A stretch of 64,000 nucleotides of DNA from Hormoscilla sp. GUM202 (GTDB taxonomy: Bacteria; Cyanobacteriota; Cyanobacteriia; Cyanobacteriales; Desertifilaceae): the NCBI GenBank assembly GCA_005518205.2, contig RFFC02000004.1, positions 124,001 to 188,000 on the forward strand, in the 5' to 3' direction. A model generated the notes under the pieces. That model was not told the origin of the DNA. It was given only the letters and a program-made list of their open reading frames with translations, and did not search any database. The translations under genes and the position numbers were made by a program. Shown here piece after piece: positions 1 through 8,696 of the stretch (its first letter is position 1; the number at the start of each line of letters is the position of its first letter).

Positions 1-74
1 ATGCTTTCCTATTATAAGTTCAAGTTTAGCCTGAAGAAGTTCCCCGACAAGGGAAAACTTCTGAAAACTTCCGA

Positions 75-1265
75 CTAGGAAATAGGTTCAACTGCGAACA
101 GCGTCATCATCCCGGCATTCAGGTGATCGTTGACGTGACAGTGGTACATCCAAGTCCCCGGATCGTCTGCTATCATGTCCAGTGTTTTAGCACTCGCTGG
201 AAATATTTCTGTAATGTCCGTCCGGTGCCCTGCGTACAAGAGAGTCTCGCCGTGCCAATGAGGAGTGTGGATATCTACCTCAGTTCCCATCGCCAGCAGA
301 TACCAGCGTACTTGCTCGCCTTCTTTCATCGTCATTCCCTTTAAGTTAGCATAGAGTAAACCATTGATCCCATGCATCAGATTACTCTCGACGAAATCTT
401 CGTCTGATTTTTCGCGCAGCGTGGGGTCTACCGACTCTCCGACAAACTCCTCGATATTTGCATCGATATATAGACTGCTATTTTCGTCAAATACCGTGAA
501 CAGATTGACAAATTCCCGGTCAACCCCGAGGGGCAAACCTGATTTTTTTTGGAGTGTTCCCTGCTTGTGAACTACGATCGCCCCCACCAAACCCGCATTC
601 GTGTCTGCAACCTCGTTGACATGGGAGTGATAGGGCCAGACGATCGAATTGGGATCTTCAGGACCGGGACCTGCCCGATCGGGCACTAGCCAAGTATAAG
701 TATAGCTCTGGCCTGGAGGCACGGCGTCATCCCCCTTATCCTTGAGAGTAGTTCCGTCCTCATAGGGCGTTCCTTCGTTATCCTTGGTGTAGAAAAACCC
801 GTGGGGGTGCAGGTTGAGGTTAAACCGCGTCTGATTGCGAAAATGGATTAAGACCCTATCCCCGACTTCAGCGCGAATAATCGGACCGAGTATGCCCAGA
901 TGTTCTGATGGCGTCCCCGGCTTGCGAATTATTCTCATTTCTCCCGTCTGAGAATTGAGTACCTCATTCGGTCCGTCAATCACTCGGCCAAAATTAGGGG
1001 TGTAAGATCTAAAAACGGCTTTTCTGTAAATCCTTCCGATCCGGTCAGGCCCATCCCCCACGAACACCAGTTGGTCTTCATTAAAGGGTTGCCCTGTCAT
1101 CCGATTGATCGGAAATGACGGCGCATAATCCCAGAGAATTTCCTCTGCGGCGATCCAGTATTCGCGCACTTGCGGCGGATAATGCGTCCGCGCCGGGACT
1201 ACCAGTAACAAGGCCATGGTAACGCTCAACATCATGCTGAGCATGATTAGACTTTTTTTCAGCAT
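75..1265 (-). CDS. Two-domain multicopper oxidase, ceruloplasmin-like
   Basis: Exported copper oxidase of 396 aa made of two cupredoxin-like halves. Residues 4-23 are hydrophobic and look like a signal peptide. All copper ligands are visible: HPHG at 153-156, HSH at 213-215, HTPHWHG at 333-339, and HCH at 375-377 followed by H381 and M386. The trinuclear centre and a type 1 site (H333, C376, H381, M386) can therefore form. Wording around HPHG resembles the ceruloplasmin/hephaestin group more than CueO-type laccases. The substrate cannot be told; metal or phenol oxidation is possible. The ATG at 1265 follows a good AAGGGAG ribosome site. An ISL3 element begins 38 bp upstream and may have cut off the native promoter. 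Confidence 0.88.
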   Translation of the reverse strand: MLKKSLIMLSMMLSVTMALLLVVPARTHYPPQVREYWIAAEEILWDYAPSFPINRMTGQPFNEDQLVFVGDGPDRIGRIYRKAVFRSYTPNFGRVIDGPNEVLNSQTGEMRIIRKPGTPSEHLGILGPIIRAEVGDRVLIHFRNQTRFNLNLHPHGFFYTKDNEGTPYEDGTTLKDKGDDAVPPGQSYTYTWLVPDRAGPGPEDPNSIVWPYHSHVNEVADTNAGLVGAIVVHKQGTLQKKSGLPLGVDREFVNLFTVFDENSSLYIDANIEEFVGESVDPTLREKSDEDFVESNLMHGINGLLYANLKGMTMKEGEQVRWYLLAMGTEVDIHTPHWHGETLLYAGHRTDITEIFPASAKTLDMIADDPGTWMYHCHVNDHLNAGMMTLFAVEPIS

Positions 1266-1303
1266 CGCTCCCTTAGTAATTGCTAATTATTCCTTACTAA
1301 TCT

Positions 1304-2717
1304 GGCTCTTCGGTACTTGGGTTGCTAAACTATTGCTAATTTTGAAAAGCTAATAAACATCTTAGCTCAAAATTTTCTATGTTACGAAAACAAAATCCGC
1401 ACCGTTTAACTAACTTAATTTTTTGGTTAATACCTTCAACAATGCCATTAGTTGTTTTTTGCTCAAAATCTGCTGTTATCTCCACTAACCAGCGACGGAT
1501 TGTTCCTTGACTTTTGGGAAATAATTCTGCTGATTGTTTCAACCATTCTGCTAAATTCAATAAGCCATCAAACCAATTTATGCTCTCTTCAAATACTTTC
1601 CTAAAATTTTCTTTTAATTCATGCATCTTTTGCAGCTTCGGGAATTCTTTATTGACTTCTTCTAATTGGCTTTTTTGAGCTTCATTTAAATCATCGGAAT
1701 TAGCAAGAAGGACATATTTACTGTGATGAAGCACCTTGAGTTTTGCAGTTTTTTTCTTCTTATCATCCATGTTATTAACTTCTTTTTTTGTTTGCTTACG
1801 ACCATTGTCTAATTCTTCTTGAACCTGGTTCATTACATGAAATCTATCAGCTACTACCTCGGCGTGAGGCATTAATTTTTCTACCAAAGTTTTATAGGGA
1901 CGCCATAAATCAATGCTAACCTCTTCTATGCCTGATAACACGTCTATTCCCCAAGATAGCAACACTTTTTCAATGGCTTCTTGGGTTCGATCGGGGACTA
2001 AAGCTAGAAGTTGACTATTGTCCAAATCTACTAATACCGCACAATAATTACCTTGTCCTTTTATCAGGCTAATTTCATCAATCCCCAATCGTTTTAAGTC
2101 TTGAGGTTTTTGACCTACCAAACTTTTTTTTAAATCTTTTAACATAGTTTCAATTTCTGACTCACTTACCCCGGTTCTTTCGGCAACACTTTTAATATTA
2201 CTATGTTTTACCTGATTCAATATATCGTCGGCAAGTCTTTTAGTATAGTTGCGTTTTGGTTCACAAAAATCCAAAGGCTCACTAAAAATTTTTAAACAAT
2301 TTTCACATTTCATTTTTCGTTTATTTACCTGTAAATAAACATTTTGACCATTCATAGGCAAGTCTTTAATTAGATGTGAATAATAGGAGTGAATTTTCTG
2401 ACTCATTTGACCGCAATGAGGGCAGGCTACTTCTGAAGTTAAACTCGCTACGGAGAGGATTTTTCCTAGAGATGTATCTTGTACGAAATGAGTAACTTTA
2501 ACATCTGGGATGTTCAGAAAATCTGTTAGTAGTTTGAGTTGTCCTTTTGAAGCCATGATAATTTTACCTCAGTTTTCACTTTGTCCTCAATTTCAGTAAA
2601 GCATTAAAAATGCCAGAAGTCAAGTACAGCAATATGTTTACTCTTCAAGTATAACAATTTTAGTTTAATTTGACGAGTATTTATTTGATAGTTTAGCAAC
2701 TCAGGTACCGAAGAGCC
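1304..2717 (-). mobile_element. Complete ISL3-family insertion sequence
   Basis: 1414-bp element with 27-bp terminal inverted repeats at 1304-1330 and 2691-2717 (two mismatches, both starting GGCTCTTCGGTAC). It is flanked by an exact 8-bp target duplication ACTAATCT at 1296-1303 and 2718-2725, the size typical of ISL3. It carries one transposase gene and looks intact. It lies in the divergent intergenic region between the multicopper oxidase and the helicase. Confidence 0.95.
1336..2556 (-). CDS. ISL3-family transposase
   Basis: 406-aa DDE transposase filling the ISL3 element. The N-terminus has a zinc-binding CPHC (C45, C48) paired with CENC (C84, C87), as in the ISL3 zinc-ribbon domain, then a helix-turn-helix region (about residues 95-145). 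The DDE domain follows: GIDEIS, IDLWRPY and the terminal VEGINQK glutamate are all visible. Length matches the family and there is no frameshift, so it is probably active. It is read away from the helicase and towards the multicopper oxidase. Confidence 0.95.
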   Translation of the reverse strand: MASKGQLKLLTDFLNIPDVKVTHFVQDTSLGKILSVASLTSEVACPHCGQMSQKIHSYYSHLIKDLPMNGQNVYLQVNKRKMKCENCLKIFSEPLDFCEPKRNYTKRLADDILNQVKHSNIKSVAERTGVSESEIETMLKDLKKSLVGQKPQDLKRLGIDEISLIKGQGNYCAVLVDLDNSQLLALVPDRTQEAIEKVLLSWGIDVLSGIEEVSIDLWRPYKTLVEKLMPHAEVVADRFHVMNQVQEELDNGRKQTKKEVNNMDDKKKKTAKLKVLHHSKYVLLANSDDLNEAQKSQLEEVNKEFPKLQKMHELKENFRKVFEESINWFDGLLNLAEWLKQSAELFPKSQGTIRRWLVEITADFEQKTTNGIVEGINQKIKLVKRCGFCFRNIENFELRCLLAFQN

Positions 2718-2804
2718 ACTAATCTTGACCGCGCTTGGTATAATTAGAAAAATCCTTAAGAAAATTTTTACATTTGCCCGGGGTCACCGGGTAAAATATT
2801 AATC

Positions 2805-5162
2805 ATGCCAGACGATTTTGATTCACACCTTACCCCGAAGTCTGCCCCAGACCCTTCCCTGGCGGCAACTCTGCGCGATCGGACAATAGAAGCGATCGCG
2901 AAGGGCCTGCGATCGGGACAGCGAAGCATGGCGTTATGGCAAGGAGGACCGCTAGCAATTTCAGCGGTTCCCGGATCGGGAAAATCTACCGGGATGGCCG
3001 GGGCCGCAGCGATCGCCGTTGCCCGCCACCAATTGCACTCCCGCTACCAACTGGTTGTAGTTACCTTTACCCGTTCCGCTGCTGCCAGTATCAAAGCCAA
3101 AATTCGCGAACATCTCAAGACATTATCCATACCACAAAATGGCGTTGTAGTCTATACCCTGCATGGTTTAGCCCTGAATATAGCCATGCGCCATCCCGAA
3201 CTTTCCACCTTAAGTCTGGAAACATCGACGATCGTATCTCCTAACCGATCGCACCAATTACTGCGTACCACGGTAGAAAAATGGATAGCAGCCCATCCCC
3301 TCCATTATCAGCGCTTGCTAGAGGGAAATCAATTTGATGGGGAAGAAACAGAACGCCTGCGCCGCCAATCAGTGTTACGCACGGAAGTCTTGCTAGCATT
3401 GGCCTATACAGTCGTTCACGAAGCCAAAAGTTCCGGACTTTTGCCCCAGTATTTAGCAGAAATTGTCGCCACTCAAAATATCCCCGATGAATATCAGATA
3501 TTAGCAGTAGCAGCGGGGCTGTACAAGAACTATCAAACTCTGTTGCGATCGCGTTCTCTGATCGACTACGATGACATGATCTTGGGAGCAATGAGAGTAT
3601 TAGAAGACATCGGGGCGCGGCGCCTCTGGCAAAAGCAAGTATTTGCCGTCTTTGAAGACGAAGCGCAAGATTCCACCCCCTTGCAGACGAGATTATTGGA
3701 GATCCTCGCCGCCGACGCTAACGAAGAAAAACCCCTGAATTTGATCCGGGTAGGGGACCCCAATCAAGCAATTAATTCTACCTTTACACCCGCCGACCCC
3801 ATTTATTTTCGGGAATTTTGCCAAGCTTGCCAACAGCAGGGCAAACTAGCAACAATGGATCGAGCGGGTCGCAGTACCAAAATCATCATTGATGCGGCTA
3901 ACTACATGCTCAAATGGGTAAATAAATACCTGAGTAAGAACGGGTCCCATAAGCAAGCATCAGAACTGCCCTTTAGCGAACAAGAGATTCGTCTAGTTGC
4001 ACCAGGAGACCCCCAACCAGATGCCAATCCGCCCCCAGAAGGAGAAGGATTAGAGTTACAGACGCCCAAAGATATTTACCAGACAGTAGCAGCGATCGGT
4101 CAGCGGATAAAGGATTTATTCGCCAGTCACCCGGAACGGAATGCCGCAGTCTTAGTGCGGACAAATGACCAAGGAAGATTTGTGGCCAGCGAACTGAAAA
4201 ATTTGCATGGCAAAGAAATAAATATATATGAAGTAGCAGAACAGGATCGGCAATCACAGGTTCCCAGGGAAATGCTTTACCTGCTACAATTCATGCAGCG
4301 CCCCCATTCACCCGACGCCTTAAAAGCAGCGCTACAAGTGCTACTAAAGCGACAACTGATTACCTCCCAAGACTTTAACGCCCTGGCCAGTTTGCCAGAG
4401 GAATTTATCTATCCCGGTCCTCTGGATAAGCCACCCAAAGAACCCGTAAAACAGATTCGCCGCTACTGTCGGAGTTTGCTGCGGGCGCGACTGGAACTGC
4501 CACCCTATCAGCTAATTTCTTTCCTAGCCTTGACCTTAAATTATAACCGAAGCGAACTGGCCACCGCTGACAAATTAGCAGAAAGAGTCGCCCAGCAGAC
4601 AATGGGGGATAGTGCCATATCTGTGATGTCAGGGATGCTAAACGTCCTGAATGAAATTGTCAATTCCGAAAGCTTTGAACCAGTGGAAGTTTCGGAAGAT
4701 GATTCTCCCTACAGCAGGCCAAATCAGTTGACCATCATCACCATGCACAAAGCCAAAGGATTAGATTGGGATTACGTGTTCCTGCCCTTTTTGCACGACA
4801 GTACCATTCCCGGGAGTTTGTGGGTGCTACCGCAAGCGCAGTTTTTGGGAGACTTTACCTTATCGGAAGTGGCCAGGGCCCAAATTCGCGCCCACCTGCA
4901 TCAACAACCGCTACCATTGATTGGAGAAGCATGGGAACAGGCGGAATATTTGAAGATAGCAGAAGAATTTCGTTTGCTGTACGTGGCCATGACGAGGGCA
5001 AAGCGCCTGCTATGGATGTCCAGTTGTGGGAAAGCGCCATTTAGCTGGAATAATTTCAATCAGAAACGCCAGGGTAACCTGGAGGATAAAATACCTTGTC
5101 CTGTTTGGCCAGCTTTGAAGCAACGGTTTCCCCAGGCGGCAGTTGTTCTCTCTAAAGTATAG
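2805..5162 (+). CDS. UvrD/Rep-type ATP-dependent DNA helicase
   Basis: 785-aa superfamily 1A helicase. The Walker A motif AVPGSGKST is at 54-62, motif Ia FTRSAAAS follows, the Walker B/motif II DEAQD is at 285-289, motif V MHKAKGLDW starts at 647 and motif VI VAMTRAKR at 727. All helicase motifs are intact, so ATP-driven unwinding or stripping of DNA in repair or recombination is expected. There is no C-terminal nuclease domain. The ATG at 2805 is followed by a polar N-terminus of about 40 residues before the helicase fold. No partner gene is adjacent on the same strand; the downstream sequence is a gene remnant. A role as a GajB-like defence helicase cannot be excluded but is not shown. Confidence 0.9.
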   Translation: MPDDFDSHLTPKSAPDPSLAATLRDRTIEAIAKGLRSGQRSMALWQGGPLAISAVPGSGKSTGMAGAAAIAVARHQLHSRYQLVVVTFTRSAAASIKAKIREHLKTLSIPQNGVVVYTLHGLALNIAMRHPELSTLSLETSTIVSPNRSHQLLRTTVEKWIAAHPLHYQRLLEGNQFDGEETERLRRQSVLRTEVLLALAYTVVHEAKSSGLLPQYLAEIVATQNIPDEYQILAVAAGLYKNYQTLLRSRSLIDYDDMILGAMRVLEDIGARRLWQKQVFAVFEDEAQDSTPLQTRLLEILAADANEEKPLNLIRVGDPNQAINSTFTPADPIYFREFCQACQQQGKLATMDRAGRSTKIIIDAANYMLKWVNKYLSKNGSHKQASELPFSEQEIRLVAPGDPQPDANPPPEGEGLELQTPKDIYQTVAAIGQRIKDLFASHPERNAAVLVRTNDQGRFVASELKNLHGKEINIYEVAEQDRQSQVPREMLYLLQFMQRPHSPDALKAALQVLLKRQLITSQDFNALASLPEEFIYPGPLDKPPKEPVKQIRRYCRSLLRARLELPPYQLISFLALTLNYNRSELATADKLAERVAQQTMGDSAISVMSGMLNVLNEIVNSESFEPVEVSEDDSPYSRPNQLTIITMHKAKGLDWDYVFLPFLHDSTIPGSLWVLPQAQFLGDFTLSEVARAQIRAHLHQQPLPLIGEAWEQAEYLKIAEEFRLLYVAMTRAKRLLWMSSCGKAPFSWNNFNQKRQGNLEDKIPCPVWPALKQRFPQAAVVLSKV

Positions 5163-5199
5163 AGCCATGCTGGAGCGATCGCCATTTCTGCTGCAACCG

Positions 5200-5494
5200 C
5201 CGCACAGAACTGGGAGAAAACTTTCTGGATACAGAAATTCCCGACAGCGTAATAGAAAGGTTAATATCTGCTGCATTGTATGCGCCGTCGGTGGGTTTTT
5301 CTCAACCCTGGGAATTGGTAATTATTCGCGATCCATCAATCAAAGCCAAAATCAAAGCCTGTTTTGAAATAGAAAATGAAAAAGCTAAAAAAATCTTTAA
5401 GGATCGACCGTTATATAGGCGGTTAACACTAGAAGTAATTATGAAAACTCCAGTGAATATTGTGATTCCTTGGAAGATGCGATCGCCTCCTTGA
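5200..5494 (+). pseudogene. Remnant of a BluB/nitroreductase-family gene
   Basis: One frame reads a continuous stretch resembling 5,6-dimethylbenzimidazole synthase (BluB): RTELGENFLDTEIPDSVIE, then APSVGFSQPW, VIIRDPSIKAKI and EVIMKTPVNIVI, ending at a stop near 5494. BluB proteins are about 220 aa, so roughly the first 25 and the last 120 residues are missing. No start codon with a ribosome site is present; the sequence runs into the end of the helicase gene. It would have made the lower ligand of vitamin B12 from FMNH2. It is clearly non-functional. The alternative is another nitroreductase-fold enzyme. Confidence 0.7.
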
Positions 5495-5553
5495 AGGCAG
5501 AAATGCTAAAATTGTTCAAGGCATTGTCGGTAGTTTGAAATCGACAGGTGAAA

Positions 5554-5630
5554 ACCTGCCGTCTGTGTCCCAAGAGATGGGTGAGACAATATTAAATCAC
5601 CCATCTCTTGGGACATAGCAGACGAGGTGG
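5554..5630. repeat. Long palindrome (hairpin)
   Basis: Perfect 19-bp inverted arms at 5566-5584 and 5597-5615 around a 12-nt AT-rich loop, extended after a 3-nt bulge by CGTCTG/CAGACG. It lies between a forward remnant and the end of the reverse dynamin gene. It could act as a bidirectional terminator, but there is no clear T tract. Confidence 0.7.
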
Positions 5631-5643
5631 GAACATCTCACTT

Positions 5644-6687
5644 TTACGGGAACTCGTCTTTAGCTGACATCCAGATGTCTGTGCGTTGGATCGAGATTTC
5701 TGTTTTTTCTATTTGTGCTTCTACCTCTGGTACTAAAGACTCAAGTTGCGCTACCAGTTTCTCTTTGTTTTTGAGATCTAGAGCCTGATCGAACTGAGCC
5801 TGGATTAAGCTGTCTTGGTAGTTGCGCAGATAACTGTCAAGACCTTTAAAGAAAGCATCAACTCGCCCCTGTAAATCCTCTTCAAGGTACTGGTTGATTT
5901 CTTTTTCCATATTGCCAAGACAAGTTGCAACCGACTGATTGATCTGCTGGATCAGTTCTTTAAGGGAAACGATATAATAATCTTCTGTCTTGTCCGGTCG
6001 CTTTTTCTCTTCCGTGACTTCGATCGGCACAATCCAGAGCCAATGCCACCAGACTCGCTTCCTTTTGGTCACTTCGTAAAAACCGCCGTCTATCACCCGA
6101 GTATCCTGCTTAGCGGTAAACTCTACAGAATCCATGGCATCAACTTTCAAACTCGGGGGAGGCAACGACAAATCTACATTGAAAGCTTCTTTAAGTCGGG
6201 TTTGCGCTCGCTCGATAATCGGCTGAGTCTGTTTTTTCAAGAAGTCGATCAGATTTGTCCGGGCTTGCCCGATCTCTTCTTCGGTCTTTTCACGGAAGTT
6301 TGCTAGCAAACTTTCGGCTTTCTGTTTAGCGTAAACAACAGACTGCTCGGCAAATTCGTTGGCCTCAGTCTCTGATTTAAACTCAAACACACCGGAAGGC
6401 TTAAACTCTAGGGAAGATTTAATTCGTTCGGAAATCCACTCAGGGAAAAATGTAAAATTTGCTGGTCCGATATCTTTAAACAGCAATGTCCTGATTGCTA
6501 TATCTATTTTCTGCCACCAGTCAGCCCTTTGTTCATCCTCGCGTATAAAGTACTCTTCAAGGCTGACTTTCGCTACTTTTTCGAGCTTTCCAAATAGCTC
6601 TTTAAGGTTGCTACGGAGTCTTCCCACAAATACTGCGCTTCCTCTTTCAGGTCTTCTACGTTCGTTCTCTGAAGTTTCGCTTCCCAC
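5644..6687 (-). pseudogene. Dynamin-like protein, C-terminal part after frameshift
   Basis: 347-aa open frame continuing the GTPase gene at 6573-7835 in another frame. It is mostly alpha-helical and charged, as expected for a dynamin stalk, with coiled-coil-like stretches (for example LVAQLESLVPEVEAQIEKTE near the end). A short aromatic segment, RVWWHWLWIVPIEV (about residues 214-227), may be the membrane-binding paddle. The first 25 or so residues look like out-of-frame translation; native-looking sequence begins at LKELFGKLEKVAKV. The change of frame is in the overlap, close to 6600-6640, and looks like a one-base indel. Joined together the protein would be about 730 aa, a normal length for bacterial dynamins. 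Confidence 0.75.
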
Positions 6688-7835
6688 CTGTTGCCCAATG
6701 CCTCCCGAGCAAGCGCCTCTGCTGTCTCCATCTCCGCAATCTCTACTCCGGGGCGCTGCTGTAGTTCCAACAGGAATTTAGTCGCGGAGAATGCCTGGAT
6801 AGCTGAAACTTCAAACACTCGGTCGCTGTCGCTTTCCTCGCTCAGATCTAGATCGGCAGCGACAAACTGCTGCACCTGCTCGGGGGTCATGTCACCTGGG
6901 CGGCGCTGATCGATCTTATTAACAAGGACATAGAGGTTTTCTTTCCCCAGCAAATTTATGACGGGCTGCACTTGCTTTTTAATGTCTTCCGCAGCTTTAT
7001 TGTTGAGCTGGGTGAAGTCTAGAACAATCAAGATGATTGAGCTTCGCCTTAGTTGCTCCGCCACCACAGCCGTCAGTCTGAGGTTTTCTCCTGCTTCGTT
7101 TGGCCCGGGCGTATCGACTATTACCAGATTGCCCAACTTGTCCGAGCTACTGTCCGGTTGCTCAATTTTTTGCGCTCGCAAAAAGGGCGTCTCAATTGAA
7201 GGAACAGTAAAGAGTTTGCCTGCGGGATCTTGGGACGGGTTGAGAATGCTGCACAGGCGGACAATATCGTTTAGCTCCGCCAGGGTCTTCATAATCTCCT
7301 CTCGCCCAGAGGTTTCTGGGTGTGGAAACCCTAGCGTCTCTTTGATTTCCTTCACCAAATCCTGTAGATGCGGATACTGACCTAGTTTCTCCTGGGTTTG
7401 CTCCGGCCCTAATTGCTGAATCTTCTCCTTTAAACTTATAACTGTCTCTTGGAACACTGTCAGTATTTCCTCACTCAACCTTAAGACCGGCCGATCGAGT
7501 TCTGCCTTAAAGACAATCTCAGTGGGAATGGTCGTCATCGCTGCGTTGCGGCTGGGCAGCAATTCCTTGCCTACGATCGCATTGATAATGGTGGACTTGC
7601 CAGCCTTCATCGGCGCGACAATCGACATTGTTAGCTTCAGATTTTCCACATTCGGGATGGCCTCATCGACTTCCCGCTTAAATTCCTCGTACTTCTGAGC
7701 GGATCTGTCTAAGCTGAGGGCGGTGCTAGCGCGGTCCATCAGAGCGCTGATTTGCTTCAAAAGATCGATGACGTCCGCTTGCAAGTCCTGCACCTTGGGC
7801 TTTCGCGGTTCGGAGTTTATCTGCAGATTCTCCAT
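6573..7835 (-). pseudogene. Dynamin-like GTPase, N-terminal part before frameshift
   Basis: GTPase half of a bacterial dynamin-like protein. It shows P-loop APMKAGKST, switch threonine in TTIPTEIV, G3 DTPGPNE and G4 NKID, spaced as in the family. A long insert between the G2 and G3 motifs is typical of bacterial dynamins. The start chosen is ATG 7835 (MENLQINSEP); the longer upstream frame begins with an unlikely leader. The frame ends in ESSKK shortly after LWEDSVATLK, where the C-terminal frame takes over. Such proteins remodel membranes and some protect against phage; the neighbouring ATPase/TOPRIM pair on the same strand fits a defence setting. Real mutation and sequencing error cannot be told apart here. 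Confidence 0.8.
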
Positions 7836-8135
7836 ATACTCGTTATACTCGTTTTTTCTCCTATAGCATAACACCCTGGCGAGGATTAAGTAGGTGAGCA
7901 CAATTAAATTCAACGGCAGTAAATTCTTTTTGATTTAGCTGAAAGCCGCTCCCAGAAAAAGGTTCAGCCATTTTTCCATTCCTTTTTGATTGGCCAACGT
8001 TTCAGAGCTAAGGATAAGAAGACGCCTCTTGACCCGGTGCCTTGGCTATCTACGCTGGCTAATGGTCGGCAACGCACGCTCCACCGTATCGGTAGCTTGG
8101 CGCTAGAGATAACATTTATTTTAAGTAAGGTCCGG

Positions 8136-8696
8136 TTATAGTAAATTTTGAATGCGCCTTTGCAACTCCTTGAGTTCGGGACACCGATCTAGGAGCCCGC
8201 GATAATTCAAGAGCGTCTCCCGCATCAAAGCCTCCCGCCCTCTGCCTGCAATTTTAGGATCGCCTTCTCGATCGAGGAAGTCTTCAAAAACATTTTCCTT
8301 AACGCTGATATCAGCGCGGATTTCCGACCAGGGCGTATCTAGCTTATCCAGATGTCCGGCCAAGAGCCATGCTTCCACTTCTTGAACTGCCGCACAGCAC
8401 AATAAATTAACTCCTTTAGCCATTGCTTCTCCTTCCAAAGAAGCAAATTCCTGGCTGCGGTCTTTGCCATCGGCATCTGGGAGAAACAGCAGTAAATCTT
8501 TGTAAGCATAGCGTTCTATAACAACCTCTCTAATCAAGTATTTGGCATTCTCATAGCCGCTAGCTTTGGGATCGGTCATCAGAGCAACTCGTGAATTGGG
8601 CTTGCCGCATTCCTTCATCATCCTTTTAATCAATGGGATAAAAATGTAGCCATTATTGGTGGGGTCTTCAGAGATTACTAACAGGTTGAAGCTCAT
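8136..8696 (-). CDS. Stand-alone TOPRIM/DUF4276-like protein
   Basis: 186-aa protein with a TOPRIM-like pattern: an early glutamate in VISED (E10), the DxD motif in LFLPDADGKD (D74, D76), and glutamates in VQEVEAWLL (E106, E108). The EVEAWLL wording is typical of DUF4276 proteins. TOPRIM domains of this kind cut DNA with two metal ions in OLD-family nucleases, so nuclease activity is inferred. Its ATG overlaps the stop of the upstream ATPase gene as ATGA (8693-8696), implying translational coupling and a joint complex. An unrelated regulatory role is possible, because no activity can be read from sequence alone. Confidence 0.65.
   Translation of the reverse strand: MSFNLLVISEDPTNNGYIFIPLIKRMMKECGKPNSRVALMTDPKASGYENAKYLIREVVIERYAYKDLLLFLPDADGKDRSQEFASLEGEAMAKGVNLLCCAAVQEVEAWLLAGHLDKLDTPWSEIRADISVKENVFEDFLDREGDPKIAGRGREALMRETLLNYRGLLDRCPELKELQRRIQNLL

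Noticed and set aside
5644-7835. Programmed frameshift in the dynamin gene
   Set aside because: No slippery heptamer or stimulatory hairpin was seen; a plain indel is simpler.
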